A stretch of 37,921 nt of DNA from an uncultured Acetatifactor sp. (lineage in GTDB: Bacteria; Bacillota; Clostridia; Lachnospirales; Lachnospiraceae): assembly GCA_910585665.1 (NCBI GenBank), contig CAJUFI010000044.1:1-37921 (forward strand), read 5' to 3'. The notes under the pieces are model-generated. The model did not search any database and was not told the DNA's origin. It was given only the letters and a program-made list of their open reading frames with translations. A program made the position numbers and the translations under genes. Shown one piece after another: positions 23,883 to 32,222 of this stretch. How positions within the stretch are numbered: position 1 is the stretch's first letter; every line of letters begins with the position of its first letter.

Positions 23883-25145
23883 TTACAGAAACACTTTCAT
23901 GAATCCATCATTGCCTGTAAAGAATTTTTCTTTCGTGATTTTGGCATTCTCCGTAATCCTTCTGCGCTCTTTTTCATCTGTCAGAGCCTGCTGTAGGACA
24001 GATTTCAGCATGTCCTTCTTTTCGACTACAAATGCACAGTCATTTTCCTTCAGAAATACTGTCTCCGCCAATCCCTTATCCGCATAAATGAGGAAAGGCG
24101 TACCACTACAGATGCTGTCCCCTATTTTGGTTGAAAAGGCATATTTCAAGTCCCTGTTCGTTTTCTCTTCATTCCATTCTGCGTGCACCAGAAGACTGCT
24201 TTCATGAATGATGCGGATTACTTCCTCATAAGATACAAAGCCTTGAAACCTGGCGCCGGCACAATTTTCCAATTCTTCTTTGACTGTGTCGTTTGGAGCG
24301 GCCCCGTATATGTCCAGCTGCAGTCTTTTATCAATCTGCTGCAGGGCCTGTGCAATCTCCATCAACGCTTTATGCCTGCCAAGCCCCAGATTGCCCAGAT
24401 AGGATATCACCGGCACTTTATCCTCCTCAAGGAAGCAACGATTTATAAAATCAATCTCCGATCCGTTCATAATACAGCTGCAAGGATATCCGAATTCTTC
24501 CTCATATCTGTCCCGCAGCAGCGTACAGTTGAAGAAACCTTCCGCCACATAAGGAACCGCTTTCCGGTAGGAAGCGCGAAGCCATGCATAGTACAGCTTA
24601 TACGCCGCTGACGGTCGGTTCGTAAAATAGTTATAATCCATAAAGCAATAGCCCTCCGTGGAGTATACCACCAGAGGAATCCGGTATTTCCTACTGATTC
24701 GGACAGCCAGCCGAATGAGAAAGGTATTGTTGGCCAGAAACAGACAGAGCATCTCTGGCCGGAACTCTTCTATCCATTTCCAGAACCTTCGATTCTTCCA
24801 ATGTCCCAAAAGCCACACCAGCTCCCGCATCAACATTTTTGCCGGTGTCTTGCCGGTGAGCCCTGTATAGGCCGTCACTTCTGTCCCTGTCTGGCCGGAT
24901 TCCGGACTTGGACTTTTCACAGGCTCTACCGGGCCCCCGTAAGCTTTCAAAGGGTTGAGGGATCCCAGTGCGTTCCGGTCGCTTACCTGATAGTACCTCT
25001 GACATATACTGAAATCAGGATCCCCATATACAAAAAACTGTGCCAGCTTGTCCGATTCCGCTTTGGCAAAAAGGTTCTTTAGGGTACGGCCATTTGACTC
25101 ACGGTCAGAAAAGCACGCATTAGATATCACCAAAGTTCTTTTCAC
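23883..25145 (-). CDS. GT-B family glycosyltransferase (GT4-like)
   Basis: 420 residues. The C-terminal half shows a GT4-like Rossmann domain (VISYLGNLGLGRHKALMEI, then LDIYGAAPNDTVKEELE, then FSTKIGDSICSGTPFLIYAD in the donor site). The usual E-x7-E is imperfect. It uses a GTG start at 25145 with AAAGGA seven bases upstream, inside the last codons of the preceding GT2 gene (26-base overlap). A 170-base interval to the next gene (23712-23882) carries only a 12-base direct repeat TTTGTGGAAGTC at 23732 and 23797. Confidence 0.85.
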   Translation of the reverse strand: MKRTLVISNACFSDRESNGRTLKNLFAKAESDKLAQFFVYGDPDFSICQRYYQVSDRNALGSLNPLKAYGGPVEPVKSPSPESGQTGTEVTAYTGLTGKTPAKMLMRELVWLLGHWKNRRFWKWIEEFRPEMLCLFLANNTFLIRLAVRISRKYRIPLVVYSTEGYCFMDYNYFTNRPSAAYKLYYAWLRASYRKAVPYVAEGFFNCTLLRDRYEEEFGYPCSCIMNGSEIDFINRCFLEEDKVPVISYLGNLGLGRHKALMEIAQALQQIDKRLQLDIYGAAPNDTVKEELENCAGARFQGFVSYEEVIRIIHESSLLVHAEWNEEKTNRDLKYAFSTKIGDSICSGTPFLIYADKGLAETVFLKENDCAFVVEKKDMLKSVLQQALTDEKERRRITENAKITKEKFFTGNDGFMKVFL

Positions 25146-25902
25146 TGCAGATTCCTTTCACGGAAGCCCTTATTGCTTCCCAAAAACCGCAATCCTTTCT
25201 ATACAGCCCCCGCTTCGTCACCACAAAATAAGCGGCGTATGCAGATGCCCAGAATCGCCCCATATAATAGCTTGTGACCTTGCCCCTTTTGTAAAAATAT
25301 TCCCTGTCATACCCGGAGAACCAGGAAGAATCCCCCTGGGCCAGCCTTGCAATGTACGCCGGATAGTAATAGACCTTCAGCCCCGCCCGGAACGCGTCCC
25401 ACAGGAACTTGTTCTCCTCCCCGGCGCCGTTCTCCGTCCCCGCGCCCAGGTGGACGTCGAATGCCAGTCCTGCCTCCAGGATTGCTTTACGCCGGAGGGC
25501 CAGCTGGCAGGAGGACAGCTTCAGGGACTCAAACTTCCCCACCCGGTGCACCGTCTTCTTCAGCCGCTTGGGATAGTCCTCCAGGTCAAATGCCACGATA
25601 TCCGCCCCCGTCTCCCGAAACGCCCTCAGCACGATCTGCTCCACATCCTCCGCGAAGGTCTCATCGTCATCGGCAATCAGGCAGAACTCCCCCCTGGCGT
25701 GCTGCAAAGCCGCATTTCTGCTCCGGGACAGGCCCTTCTGAGAGCTGTCCAACATGCGCCGCGACACGCCGTCCAGGGTCTCCTCCCGCATCCCGTCCCG
25801 CCCGCACTGGTTCACAATTAGAACATTTGTTCTGATATTCGATTGGTCAATCAGGGCAAAATCCTCCTGATTCATGCAGCTCATCAGAATCTCAAACTCC
25901 AT
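25120..25902 (-). CDS. Family 2 glycosyltransferase
   Basis: 260 residues from the ATG at 25902, which has GGAAGGGATGAT upstream and begins FEILMSCMNQED, a GT2 variant start. The metal site is CLIADDDETFAEDVE, and SRSRNAALQHARGEF precedes it as in GT2 enzymes. An upstream in-frame extension of 53 codons overlaps the dehydrogenase gene and is not likely translated. The gene follows the dehydrogenase after about 30 bases and overlaps the next gene by 26 bases. Confidence 0.88.
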   Translation of the reverse strand: MEFEILMSCMNQEDFALIDQSNIRTNVLIVNQCGRDGMREETLDGVSRRMLDSSQKGLSRSRNAALQHARGEFCLIADDDETFAEDVEQIVLRAFRETGADIVAFDLEDYPKRLKKTVHRVGKFESLKLSSCQLALRRKAILEAGLAFDVHLGAGTENGAGEENKFLWDAFRAGLKVYYYPAYIARLAQGDSSWFSGYDREYFYKRGKVTSYYMGRFWASAYAAYFVVTKRGLYRKDCGFWEAIRASVKGICSEKNFGDI

Positions 25903-25934
25903 ATCATCCCTTCCGGCCACGGCACCCATGCCCC

Positions 25935-27257
25935 CTACAGCCGCCAATACCGATACCCAGCCTCCTGCGCCTCTCTCCTGTCCCGAATGCCCTTCACGTC
26001 TATCAGAACCCGCTCCTGTGCCGGCATCTCCTGCCTGTACATCCCGGCCAGCTGCTGCCACGTCAATTCCCGGAACCTGTCATGGGCCACCGCGATCACC
26101 ACGCAGTCCGCGTCCCTGGCCTCCTCCATGTCCGCCAGAGCCACTCCGTACTCCCGCTTCACCTCTTCCCGATCGGCCCAGGGGTCTGTCAGAATCGGTT
26201 CTATCCCATACTCCGCCAGCCGGTTGATGATGTCCTCCACCTTGCTGTTCCGGATGTCAGGGCAGTTCTCCTTAAAGGTCAGCCCAAGGATGAGCACCCG
26301 GCTGTTTTTGGGGGCCTTTCCCGCCAGCACCAGCTGCTTGATCGTGGCATCGGCCACAAAGCTGCCCATGCCGTCATTGACCTTCCTGCCCGCCAGGATG
26401 ATCTGGCTGTGGTAGCCCAGCTTCTCCGCCTCATAGGTAAAATAATAGGGATCCACCCCGATGCAATGCCCTCCCACCAGGCCGGGCCGGAAGCCCAGGG
26501 CGTTCCACTTGGTGTTCATGCCGTCCACCACTTCATTGGTGTCAATGCCCATGCGGTCGAATACCATGGCAAGTTCATTCATGAACGCAATATTGATATC
26601 CCGCTGGCTGTTCTCCACCACCTTGATGGCCTCCGCCGTCTTGATGGAAGAGACCGGATAGGTGCCCACCTCGATGACCAGGTCGTACACCTGCCTGATT
26701 TCCTCCAGGGCCTCCCGGTCCATGCCGGACACAATCTTGCGGATATTCTCCAGGCGGTGCACCCGGTCTCCCGGATTGATCCGCTCAGGGGAATAGCCCA
26801 CCTTGAAGTCCACGCCGCACACAAGCCCGGATTCCTTCTCCAAAATGGGCACGCACACGTCCTCCGTGACGCCCGGGTAGACCGTGGACTCGAACACCAC
26901 GACAGAGCCCTTTGTCAGGTTCCGGCCCACCACCCGGCTGGCCCCCTCCACCGGCGACAGATCAGGCGTCTTGTCCTGGTTCACCGGCGTGGGCACCGCC
27001 ACGATGAAGAACTTCGCTTTCCGCAGATTCTCTTCCTCGGAAGTGAATTCCACTTTTGTGTTCCGGATGGCCTCGTCCCCCACTTCCCCTGTGGGATCGC
27101 AGCCCCTTTGGTAGAGGGCTATCTTTTCCCTGTTCAGGTCGAATCCGATTACCTTCACCTTCTTCGCGAAGGCCACCGCAATGGGCATGCCCACATAGCC
27201 CAGGCCCACCAGCGCTATCTTCTCCTCCCCTTGCAGGATTTTCTCATACAGGGACAT
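25935..27257 (-). CDS. UDP-N-acetylhexosamine 6-dehydrogenase (WbpO/TviB type)
   Basis: 440 residues, an NAD-dependent oxidase of a UDP-sugar C6 alcohol to a uronic acid. Visible features are the Rossmann motif ALVGLGYVGMPIAVAF, AVPTPVNQDKTPDLSPV, YSPERINPGD, the catalytic Cys in VGGHCIGVDPYY, and the C-terminal NAD/UDP segment ILGLTFKENCPDIRNSK. These favour the UDP-GlcNAc/UDP-GalNAc dehydrogenase branch over plain UDP-glucose dehydrogenase. It would supply an acidic sugar. GGAGGAAAAGCAAG precedes the ATG, and the start overlaps the end of the preceding GT2 gene by 14 bases. Confidence 0.9.
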   Translation of the reverse strand: MSLYEKILQGEEKIALVGLGYVGMPIAVAFAKKVKVIGFDLNREKIALYQRGCDPTGEVGDEAIRNTKVEFTSEEENLRKAKFFIVAVPTPVNQDKTPDLSPVEGASRVVGRNLTKGSVVVFESTVYPGVTEDVCVPILEKESGLVCGVDFKVGYSPERINPGDRVHRLENIRKIVSGMDREALEEIRQVYDLVIEVGTYPVSSIKTAEAIKVVENSQRDINIAFMNELAMVFDRMGIDTNEVVDGMNTKWNALGFRPGLVGGHCIGVDPYYFTYEAEKLGYHSQIILAGRKVNDGMGSFVADATIKQLVLAGKAPKNSRVLILGLTFKENCPDIRNSKVEDIINRLAEYGIEPILTDPWADREEVKREYGVALADMEEARDADCVVIAVAHDRFRELTWQQLAGMYRQEMPAQERVLIDVKGIRDRREAQEAGYRYWRL

Positions 27258-28032
27258 CTTGCTTTTCCTCCGATTCTAAATATCGTTTGTATTTATACTT
27301 TTTAATGAATCCATGAATCACGTTGTTCACAGTCAGCGCTGCCGACAGGAGAGGCCCTTTGTGCAGCCCTTTCCGGAACAGGATGTAATGGTGCCTGATC
27401 AGTTTGAACTTGCTTCCGCTGGAGACAGAGCCGTCGTGCTTGATGTAATAGGACAGGCACTCCGGCAGGCGATGGCAGTCCGTCTTCTCCACGGCCTGGA
27501 ACCACATGGCGTAGTCATTGTGCTTCCGCAGATTCTCTATCTGGATGAGCCCCACCACTTCCGCGTCATACATCACCGTGATTGTGGAAAAATAACAGTA
27601 ATTGTACAGCTTCCTCTTATCCACCCTGTCCGGCCCGGTGTTCACATAGGACAGCCATGTGCCGTTCAGCTGGATTCGGTAATCCGTATAAGTAAAGGCA
27701 TAGCCGTTCTTCTTCATGAAATCCAGCTGCAGCGCAAGCTTGTCCGCCCTCCAGATGTCATCGCTGTCCAAAAAGGCGATATATCTGCCCTTCGCTTCCC
27801 GCAGGGCCCGGTTCCTGGAGACGGCAGCACCGGAATTCTTCTCGTTTTTGTAATACCGGATGCGGGCATCCCGGAATCCGGCCACGATGGCATCCGTATC
27901 GTCCGTGGAGCAGTCGTCCACGATGATCAGCTCCCAGTTGCCGTAAGTCTGGCCCAAAATAGACTTGATGGAATCAGCGATGTACTTTCCTGTATTGTAG
28001 GATGGCATTATGATAGAAATCAAATCGTCCAT
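27244..28032 (-). CDS. Family 2 glycosyltransferase
   Basis: 262 residues starting MDDLISIIMPSYNTGKYI, the standard GT2 opening. The nucleotide site IIVDDCSTDDT and the DxD AFLDSDDIWRADK follow. The C-terminal basic KKYKYKRYLESEE suggests contact with the membrane. The ATG at 28032 is preferred on family grounds; GGAAGGGG lies about 10 bases upstream. It follows the initiating transferase gene after a 227-base interval with a hairpin, and overlaps the dehydrogenase start by 14 bases. Confidence 0.9.
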   Translation of the reverse strand: MDDLISIIMPSYNTGKYIADSIKSILGQTYGNWELIIVDDCSTDDTDAIVAGFRDARIRYYKNEKNSGAAVSRNRALREAKGRYIAFLDSDDIWRADKLALQLDFMKKNGYAFTYTDYRIQLNGTWLSYVNTGPDRVDKRKLYNYCYFSTITVMYDAEVVGLIQIENLRKHNDYAMWFQAVEKTDCHRLPECLSYYIKHDGSVSSGSKFKLIRHHYILFRKGLHKGPLLSAALTVNNVIHGFIKKYKYKRYLESEEKQDVPV

Positions 28033-28152
28033 ATTTCTGCTGCCCCTTCCTCTTTCTGTTCCTCCATGCAAACATGTACGAATCCGTCTTGTCCCCAAAA
28101 CCGGTCAGCCATCCGCGTCAATGGGTTCTCAATCACCATGAATAAGGGCGTA

Positions 28153-28182
28153 ATACCATGAGCACACCCACGCTCATGGTAT
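28153..28182 (-). other. 11-bp perfect hairpin between the initiating transferase and GT2 genes
   Basis: ATACCATGAGC (28153-28163) pairs with GCTCATGGTAT (28172-28182) across an 8-base loop, with a further ATGGCC-rich palindromic stretch to about 28215. There is no T-tract, so it is more likely an mRNA processing or stability element than a terminator. The rest of 28033-28259 shows no gene. Confidence 0.45.
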
Positions 28183-28259
28183 CGATGGCCATTCGGCCGT
28201 TCCATATGGCCGCGCACTGCTTCCGGCATTTCCCCGGCGGTGCACTGCCATGGCTGAAA

Positions 28260-29018
28260 CTACCCCCGCAGAATCTCCCTGGCCAGCGCCTGTCCCGCGT
28301 CATACGTCTCCCGGTCGATTTTCCCGGCATGGAGCAGATCATCCCCGTAATCCTCCGCCGTAGCCATGCCCTCCGCCGTAATCCCCTCCTGGGTGACGAA
28401 CGCCTTCTTCACCGTCATCAGAATGATCCTCAAGTCATTCCGGAAGCTGACCTTCTCAATGTACTTTAAGTCCCACGCCAGCTTATCCCCCCAGTCAATG
28501 GCATTCCGTCCATTCACCTGCGCCAGGCCGCTAAGCCCCGGCTTGGCCGTATGCCGCATCCGCTGCTTTGGCGTCATGAACACCATATCCCTGACCAGCT
28601 GTGGCCTGGGCCCGATCAGGCTCATATCCCCTTTCAGGATATTGAAAGCCTCCGGCAGCTCGTCCAGGGAGGTGGCCCGCAGCCACTTCCCGAACTTCCC
28701 CAGCCGAACCTCGTCCGGAAGCAGTTCCCCCTTCTCGTCCCTGGCATCCGACATAGAGCGGAATTTATACATCCGAAAGACCCGCTCCCGGCCGGTCCTC
28801 GGATCCACCATCCCCGGCCTTGGCTGGACGAAAAGCACGGGCGAGCCCAGCTTCACCCGCACCAGCACTGCCAGCAAAAGGTAGAGCCAGGACAGCAGCC
28901 CAATGGCCGTCAGCGAACAGATGATATCAAAAAACCGTTTTACATATCTCTCATAGATGCCCTTTCGGCGATGCTCCAGCGCCGGAAGGCCTGCTCTGTC
29001 AGATGCGGATGTCCCCAT
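28260..29018 (-). CDS. Initiating phosphoglycosyl transferase (PglC/WbaP-domain family)
   Basis: 252 residues of the monotopic bacterial sugar transferase family, which moves a phospho-sugar from a UDP-sugar to undecaprenyl phosphate to start the repeat unit. One hydrophobic segment (IICSLTAIGLLSWLYLLLAV) near residues 32-52 acts as the re-entrant helix. Family motifs are VQPRPGM, RMYKFRSM, the catalytic Asp-Glu in ATSLDELPEAFNILKGD, and SLIGPRPQL. Length and the lack of further helices match the short PglC class, with a C-terminal extension of ~50 residues. AGAGGA lies eight bases before the ATG. A MITE copy lies in its 5' region, only about 19 bases from the start codon. Confidence 0.92.
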   Translation of the reverse strand: MGTSASDRAGLPALEHRRKGIYERYVKRFFDIICSLTAIGLLSWLYLLLAVLVRVKLGSPVLFVQPRPGMVDPRTGRERVFRMYKFRSMSDARDEKGELLPDEVRLGKFGKWLRATSLDELPEAFNILKGDMSLIGPRPQLVRDMVFMTPKQRMRHTAKPGLSGLAQVNGRNAIDWGDKLAWDLKYIEKVSFRNDLRIILMTVKKAFVTQEGITAEGMATAEDYGDDLLHAGKIDRETYDAGQALAREILRG

Positions 29019-29036
29019 GTCTTACGTCCTCTTTTT

Positions 29037-29142
29037 TTAGGAATTGTCGGAAAATAACTGATGCAACTTGTTTAGGAGAAAGCCCAGAAATACAACGAAA
29101 ACGGCTATAAACTCGCATCAGTTATTTGTAGACAATTCCTTA
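29037..29142. mobile_element. MITE-like element, copy 2
   Basis: Identical in sequence and orientation to 2887-2992. The 100-base core (29040-29139) has GGAATTGTC terminal inverted repeats and flanking TTA on both sides. It lies between the PglE-like and initiating-transferase genes, with the transferase ribosome binding site starting a few bases beyond its end. The flanking sequences differ between the two copies, which supports transposition of the core rather than duplication of a larger segment. Confidence 0.75.
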
Positions 29143-29265
29143 TTCTGCTGTCCTGGCGCCTGTCCTCCCGGCAGCAAGACGCTTTTCCTGCGAATTGAAA
29201 GTCACAATGCCCCAGGCAGCCGTCCCCGGCGCCATCCCGCCCCGGTTCAGATACCGCTGACTTGG

Positions 29266-30504
29266 TCAGTCAAAACAGCTCTTTATCATCTCAATGATCC
29301 GGTCCTGCTCCGCAACGGTCATCTTATTGTCCGAGGGCAGGCACAGTCCCCGTTCAAAGATATCCGCCCCCGCATCCACGGCTTCTCCGGCCAGATAAGC
29401 GTTAGTACGCCCTCTGCCGTTGCCCTGGACCGTGACGAAATCGTTCATGCGGTAGATGGGCTGCAGATGCATGGGCTTCCAGATCGGCCTGCCCTCCGCA
29501 TTGTGGGCCGCCAGCGTCTCCAAGATTTCGGTAGGGCAGGATTTTCCGGGCTCCGGCAGATACAACGCCTCCCGCTCCCCCCGCACCTGTCTGCACATGG
29601 CCTCCCTGTCCAGCAACAGACAGGACAGCCAGAAATTCGGCTCGCTGTTCTCCCCGTCATAGGGATTCATGGTCACCGGCAAATCCTTCAGCCCCTCCCG
29701 GTAGCGCAGATAAATCTCCTTCTTCTGCCGGATATGCTCCTCCAGATAAGGATACTGCCCCCTCACCACCCCGGCAATGACATTGCTCATCCGGTAGTTG
29801 TACCCCACTTCCTCATGCTGATACCAGGGGGCGTCCTCCCTGGCCTGGGTGGACCATTTGCGCACCTTGTCCGCCGCCTCCTTTTCATCCGTCAGGAACA
29901 TGCCCCCGGAAGAGCCGGTAATAATCTTGTTCCCATTAAAAGATATGACATTGTAACGGCCAAAAGTGCCCGTCTGAACACCCTTATATGTGGCACCCAG
30001 GGATTCCGCCGCATCCTCAACAATAACCGCGCCATTCCGTTCACAGATGTCCCTTATTTCATCTATTTTCCCGGGAACCCCATACAGATGGGCCACCACC
30101 ACCACCTTCACGTCCCTGTGCATCCGGAACGCCTTTTCCAAAGCAACCGGATCCATGTTCCAGGTATCGTATTCCGTGTCGATGAACACCGGCACGCCGC
30201 CCTCATACTTCACAGGATTCACCGTAGCGCCGAAGGTCACATCCGAGCAGAATACCCTGTCCCCCGGCTTCACCCCCGCCAGCTTCACCGCCAGGTGCAG
30301 GGCCGCCGTCCCGGAGGAGAGCGCCACCGCGTATTTACAGCCGGTCTTCTCGCAGGTCATCTGCTCTACCTGGTTGATATTCTCTCCCACTGTGGACATC
30401 CAGTTGGTCTCATAAGCTTCCGTGATATATTCTATCTCAGATCCGTGCATGGTGGGCGAACTCAGCCAGACCTTCTTCTCAAACGGTTCAAACGCTCTCT
30501 TCAT
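29266..30504 (-). CDS. PglE/EpsN-like DegT-family aminotransferase
   Basis: 412 residues with ALSSGTAALHLAV, VIVEDAAESLGATY and the PLP lysine in VISFNGNKIITGSSGG. The FNGNK lysine context and the RRMSNVIAGVV-like middle place it with EpsN/PglE-type transaminases acting on UDP-4-keto-6-deoxy-GlcNAc. With the PglF-like dehydratase upstream and PglC-like transferase downstream, this suggests a bacillosamine-type first sugar; no dedicated PglD acetyltransferase is seen nearby. The start overlaps the preceding stop (ATGA) and has GAGGGAG before it. A 120-base interval with the MITE follows. Confidence 0.9.
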   Translation of the reverse strand: MKRAFEPFEKKVWLSSPTMHGSEIEYITEAYETNWMSTVGENINQVEQMTCEKTGCKYAVALSSGTAALHLAVKLAGVKPGDRVFCSDVTFGATVNPVKYEGGVPVFIDTEYDTWNMDPVALEKAFRMHRDVKVVVVAHLYGVPGKIDEIRDICERNGAVIVEDAAESLGATYKGVQTGTFGRYNVISFNGNKIITGSSGGMFLTDEKEAADKVRKWSTQAREDAPWYQHEEVGYNYRMSNVIAGVVRGQYPYLEEHIRQKKEIYLRYREGLKDLPVTMNPYDGENSEPNFWLSCLLLDREAMCRQVRGEREALYLPEPGKSCPTEILETLAAHNAEGRPIWKPMHLQPIYRMNDFVTVQGNGRGRTNAYLAGEAVDAGADIFERGLCLPSDNKMTVAEQDRIIEMIKSCFD

Positions 30505-32126
30505 TCTCTCTCCCTCGCTTCCGTGCCGGCTCTTTCAGGCAGTGCTTCCGCGCCTCCCTGTATCTCCCCTGCCAGCTGGGGATGCATCACCAGGAACACA
30601 TAAGTGAAAATCAGCTGCCCGGGATTCCAGACCACCTCCACCAGCCCAAACATGAAATACACCAGCCATATGATGATGGGCAGAATGGCATAGGAATCCT
30701 CCCGGAGGGTCCCAGCCTTCTTCAGGGCCTTCCACAGGGAAAGCGCTAACATCAGGAACACCAGGATTCCCGCCGGATACCCGAAGTAATACACCATCTG
30801 TATCCACAGGTTCTGGCTGTGCCACATATACACTCCAGACTCCCCAAAAACGTAATGGCCGTCCTCCTCCGGATGCCCCAGCCAGGTGGCATGTTCCCAA
30901 TAGGTCTGGAAAAACACCTTCCGCACTGTGAGGCTGCTGCGCTGCCAGTCATAGTCCGGTTCCGGAATCACGTCCTCCGCCCTGGCATAGGCATGGAGCA
31001 CAAAGGGATTCCTGGACTGGAGCAGCTTCAGCACGTTGACGATACGCCCCAGGGCATCCTCCAGGAACTCGTCCATCTCCACATATTTTTCGGAATCGGG
31101 AGGATCCCAGGAAAACACAGAGTCCGTCTGCCACTCCCCTGGATGCCATATAGGATGGGGATGAATCGTCGGCAGCCACCGGACCGTCCAGAACACCACC
31201 GGGAACAGCACCACGGCGCTGAGCCCCAGCGCGCATCCCCTCAGAACCACCTTCCGAATCTTTTCTCCCCAGGTCCTGTGGAGCACGGTCCAGCCATAGT
31301 AAAGAGTTATCACAATGGAGCAGACCCAGGAGGTACGGCAGATTGTCAGGAACTGGAACCCCAGCAGCCCCGCGGCCCCCACCCCATAGAACAGCTTCCA
31401 CCCCCATTTTGCCCCTTTTGCATGCAGAAGATGCAGCTTGACCAGAACCATGCAGTATATGATCAGATAGTACAACGCCATCATATTGGAATTCACGAAA
31501 GCCCCATGATACCTTGTCCTGTCATAGGGCCGGAACAGATAGGCAAATGTCTGAAGAATGAAGAAAGACGCAATCGTGCCGTCCACCATGGCCCTTGTCA
31601 GCGCTTCCTTGTCCTCCCTGGAAAAGCGCGTCAGATAAAACGTCCCGAACATGAGCAGATACCAGACAGGCCACCATCTTCCGGCCACGCTGATCACGCT
31701 CCATACCGCAAAGAGAATCCAGGTCCACCCCAGCGCGCCAATCCGCAGCTTCAGCGTCTTTTCCTCAATCACCTTGCGGAAGAACCAGGGAACCGCCATC
31801 CCCAGCCACCATACATTCATCACCGCCGTGGCCATCTGGCCGAAGCAATACTCTCCTATATGCTGGCGCCAGTGCAGATAGATCAGTCCGATTGCCGCCA
31901 TGCACAGCACCGTGTATCCGTAATAGACAGGTTTCAGGAACTGTCGTATCGGAAGCTGGCTGAACACGATGACCATGATGACCAGACCGGTGCAGTTCGC
32001 AGCAGTCTTCCAGACATTCCCCGCCTTATTGGCGCACAGATACTCGATGTAGTTCAACGCCAGGAAACAGAGGTAATATAGCGCATACTTCCCCTGCAGC
32101 TTTTCGCCGATCTTTTGCAATTTCAT
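30501..32126 (-). CDS. O-antigen ligase/polymerase-like (Wzy_C) membrane protein
   Basis: 541 residues with about 11-12 membrane helices and a long outer loop near residues 330-450. The loop ends in YMWHSQNLWIQMVYYFGYPAG, matching the Wzy_C signature (His, Asn, Gln spaced before a Gly-containing helix) of O-antigen ligases and polymerases. Basic RTSWV follows a central helix. It could polymerise the repeat unit or transfer chains to an acceptor. The ATG at 32126 has AAGGGGAAGCGG upstream and gives a proper cytoplasmic N-terminus; a longer frame upstream is unlikely. An ATGA overlap couples it to the aminotransferase gene. Confidence 0.85.
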   Translation of the reverse strand: MKLQKIGEKLQGKYALYYLCFLALNYIEYLCANKAGNVWKTAANCTGLVIMVIVFSQLPIRQFLKPVYYGYTVLCMAAIGLIYLHWRQHIGEYCFGQMATAVMNVWWLGMAVPWFFRKVIEEKTLKLRIGALGWTWILFAVWSVISVAGRWWPVWYLLMFGTFYLTRFSREDKEALTRAMVDGTIASFFILQTFAYLFRPYDRTRYHGAFVNSNMMALYYLIIYCMVLVKLHLLHAKGAKWGWKLFYGVGAAGLLGFQFLTICRTSWVCSIVITLYYGWTVLHRTWGEKIRKVVLRGCALGLSAVVLFPVVFWTVRWLPTIHPHPIWHPGEWQTDSVFSWDPPDSEKYVEMDEFLEDALGRIVNVLKLLQSRNPFVLHAYARAEDVIPEPDYDWQRSSLTVRKVFFQTYWEHATWLGHPEEDGHYVFGESGVYMWHSQNLWIQMVYYFGYPAGILVFLMLALSLWKALKKAGTLREDSYAILPIIIWLVYFMFGLVEVVWNPGQLIFTYVFLVMHPQLAGEIQGGAEALPERAGTEARERE

Positions 32127-32222
32127 CCGCTTCCCCTTTCCGCCATGCCCCGCGGGAAGCCCGGTCCACATGGCTGTCTTTCCCTACGATACCATATTTT
32201 TCCGGGCTCTGCAACTCCCCCT

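Noticed and set aside
25903..26061. 53-codon N-terminal extension of the GT2 gene
   Set aside because: It overlaps the dehydrogenase C-terminus, is Gly/Arg-rich without a fold, and a better start with a ribosome binding site lies at 25902.
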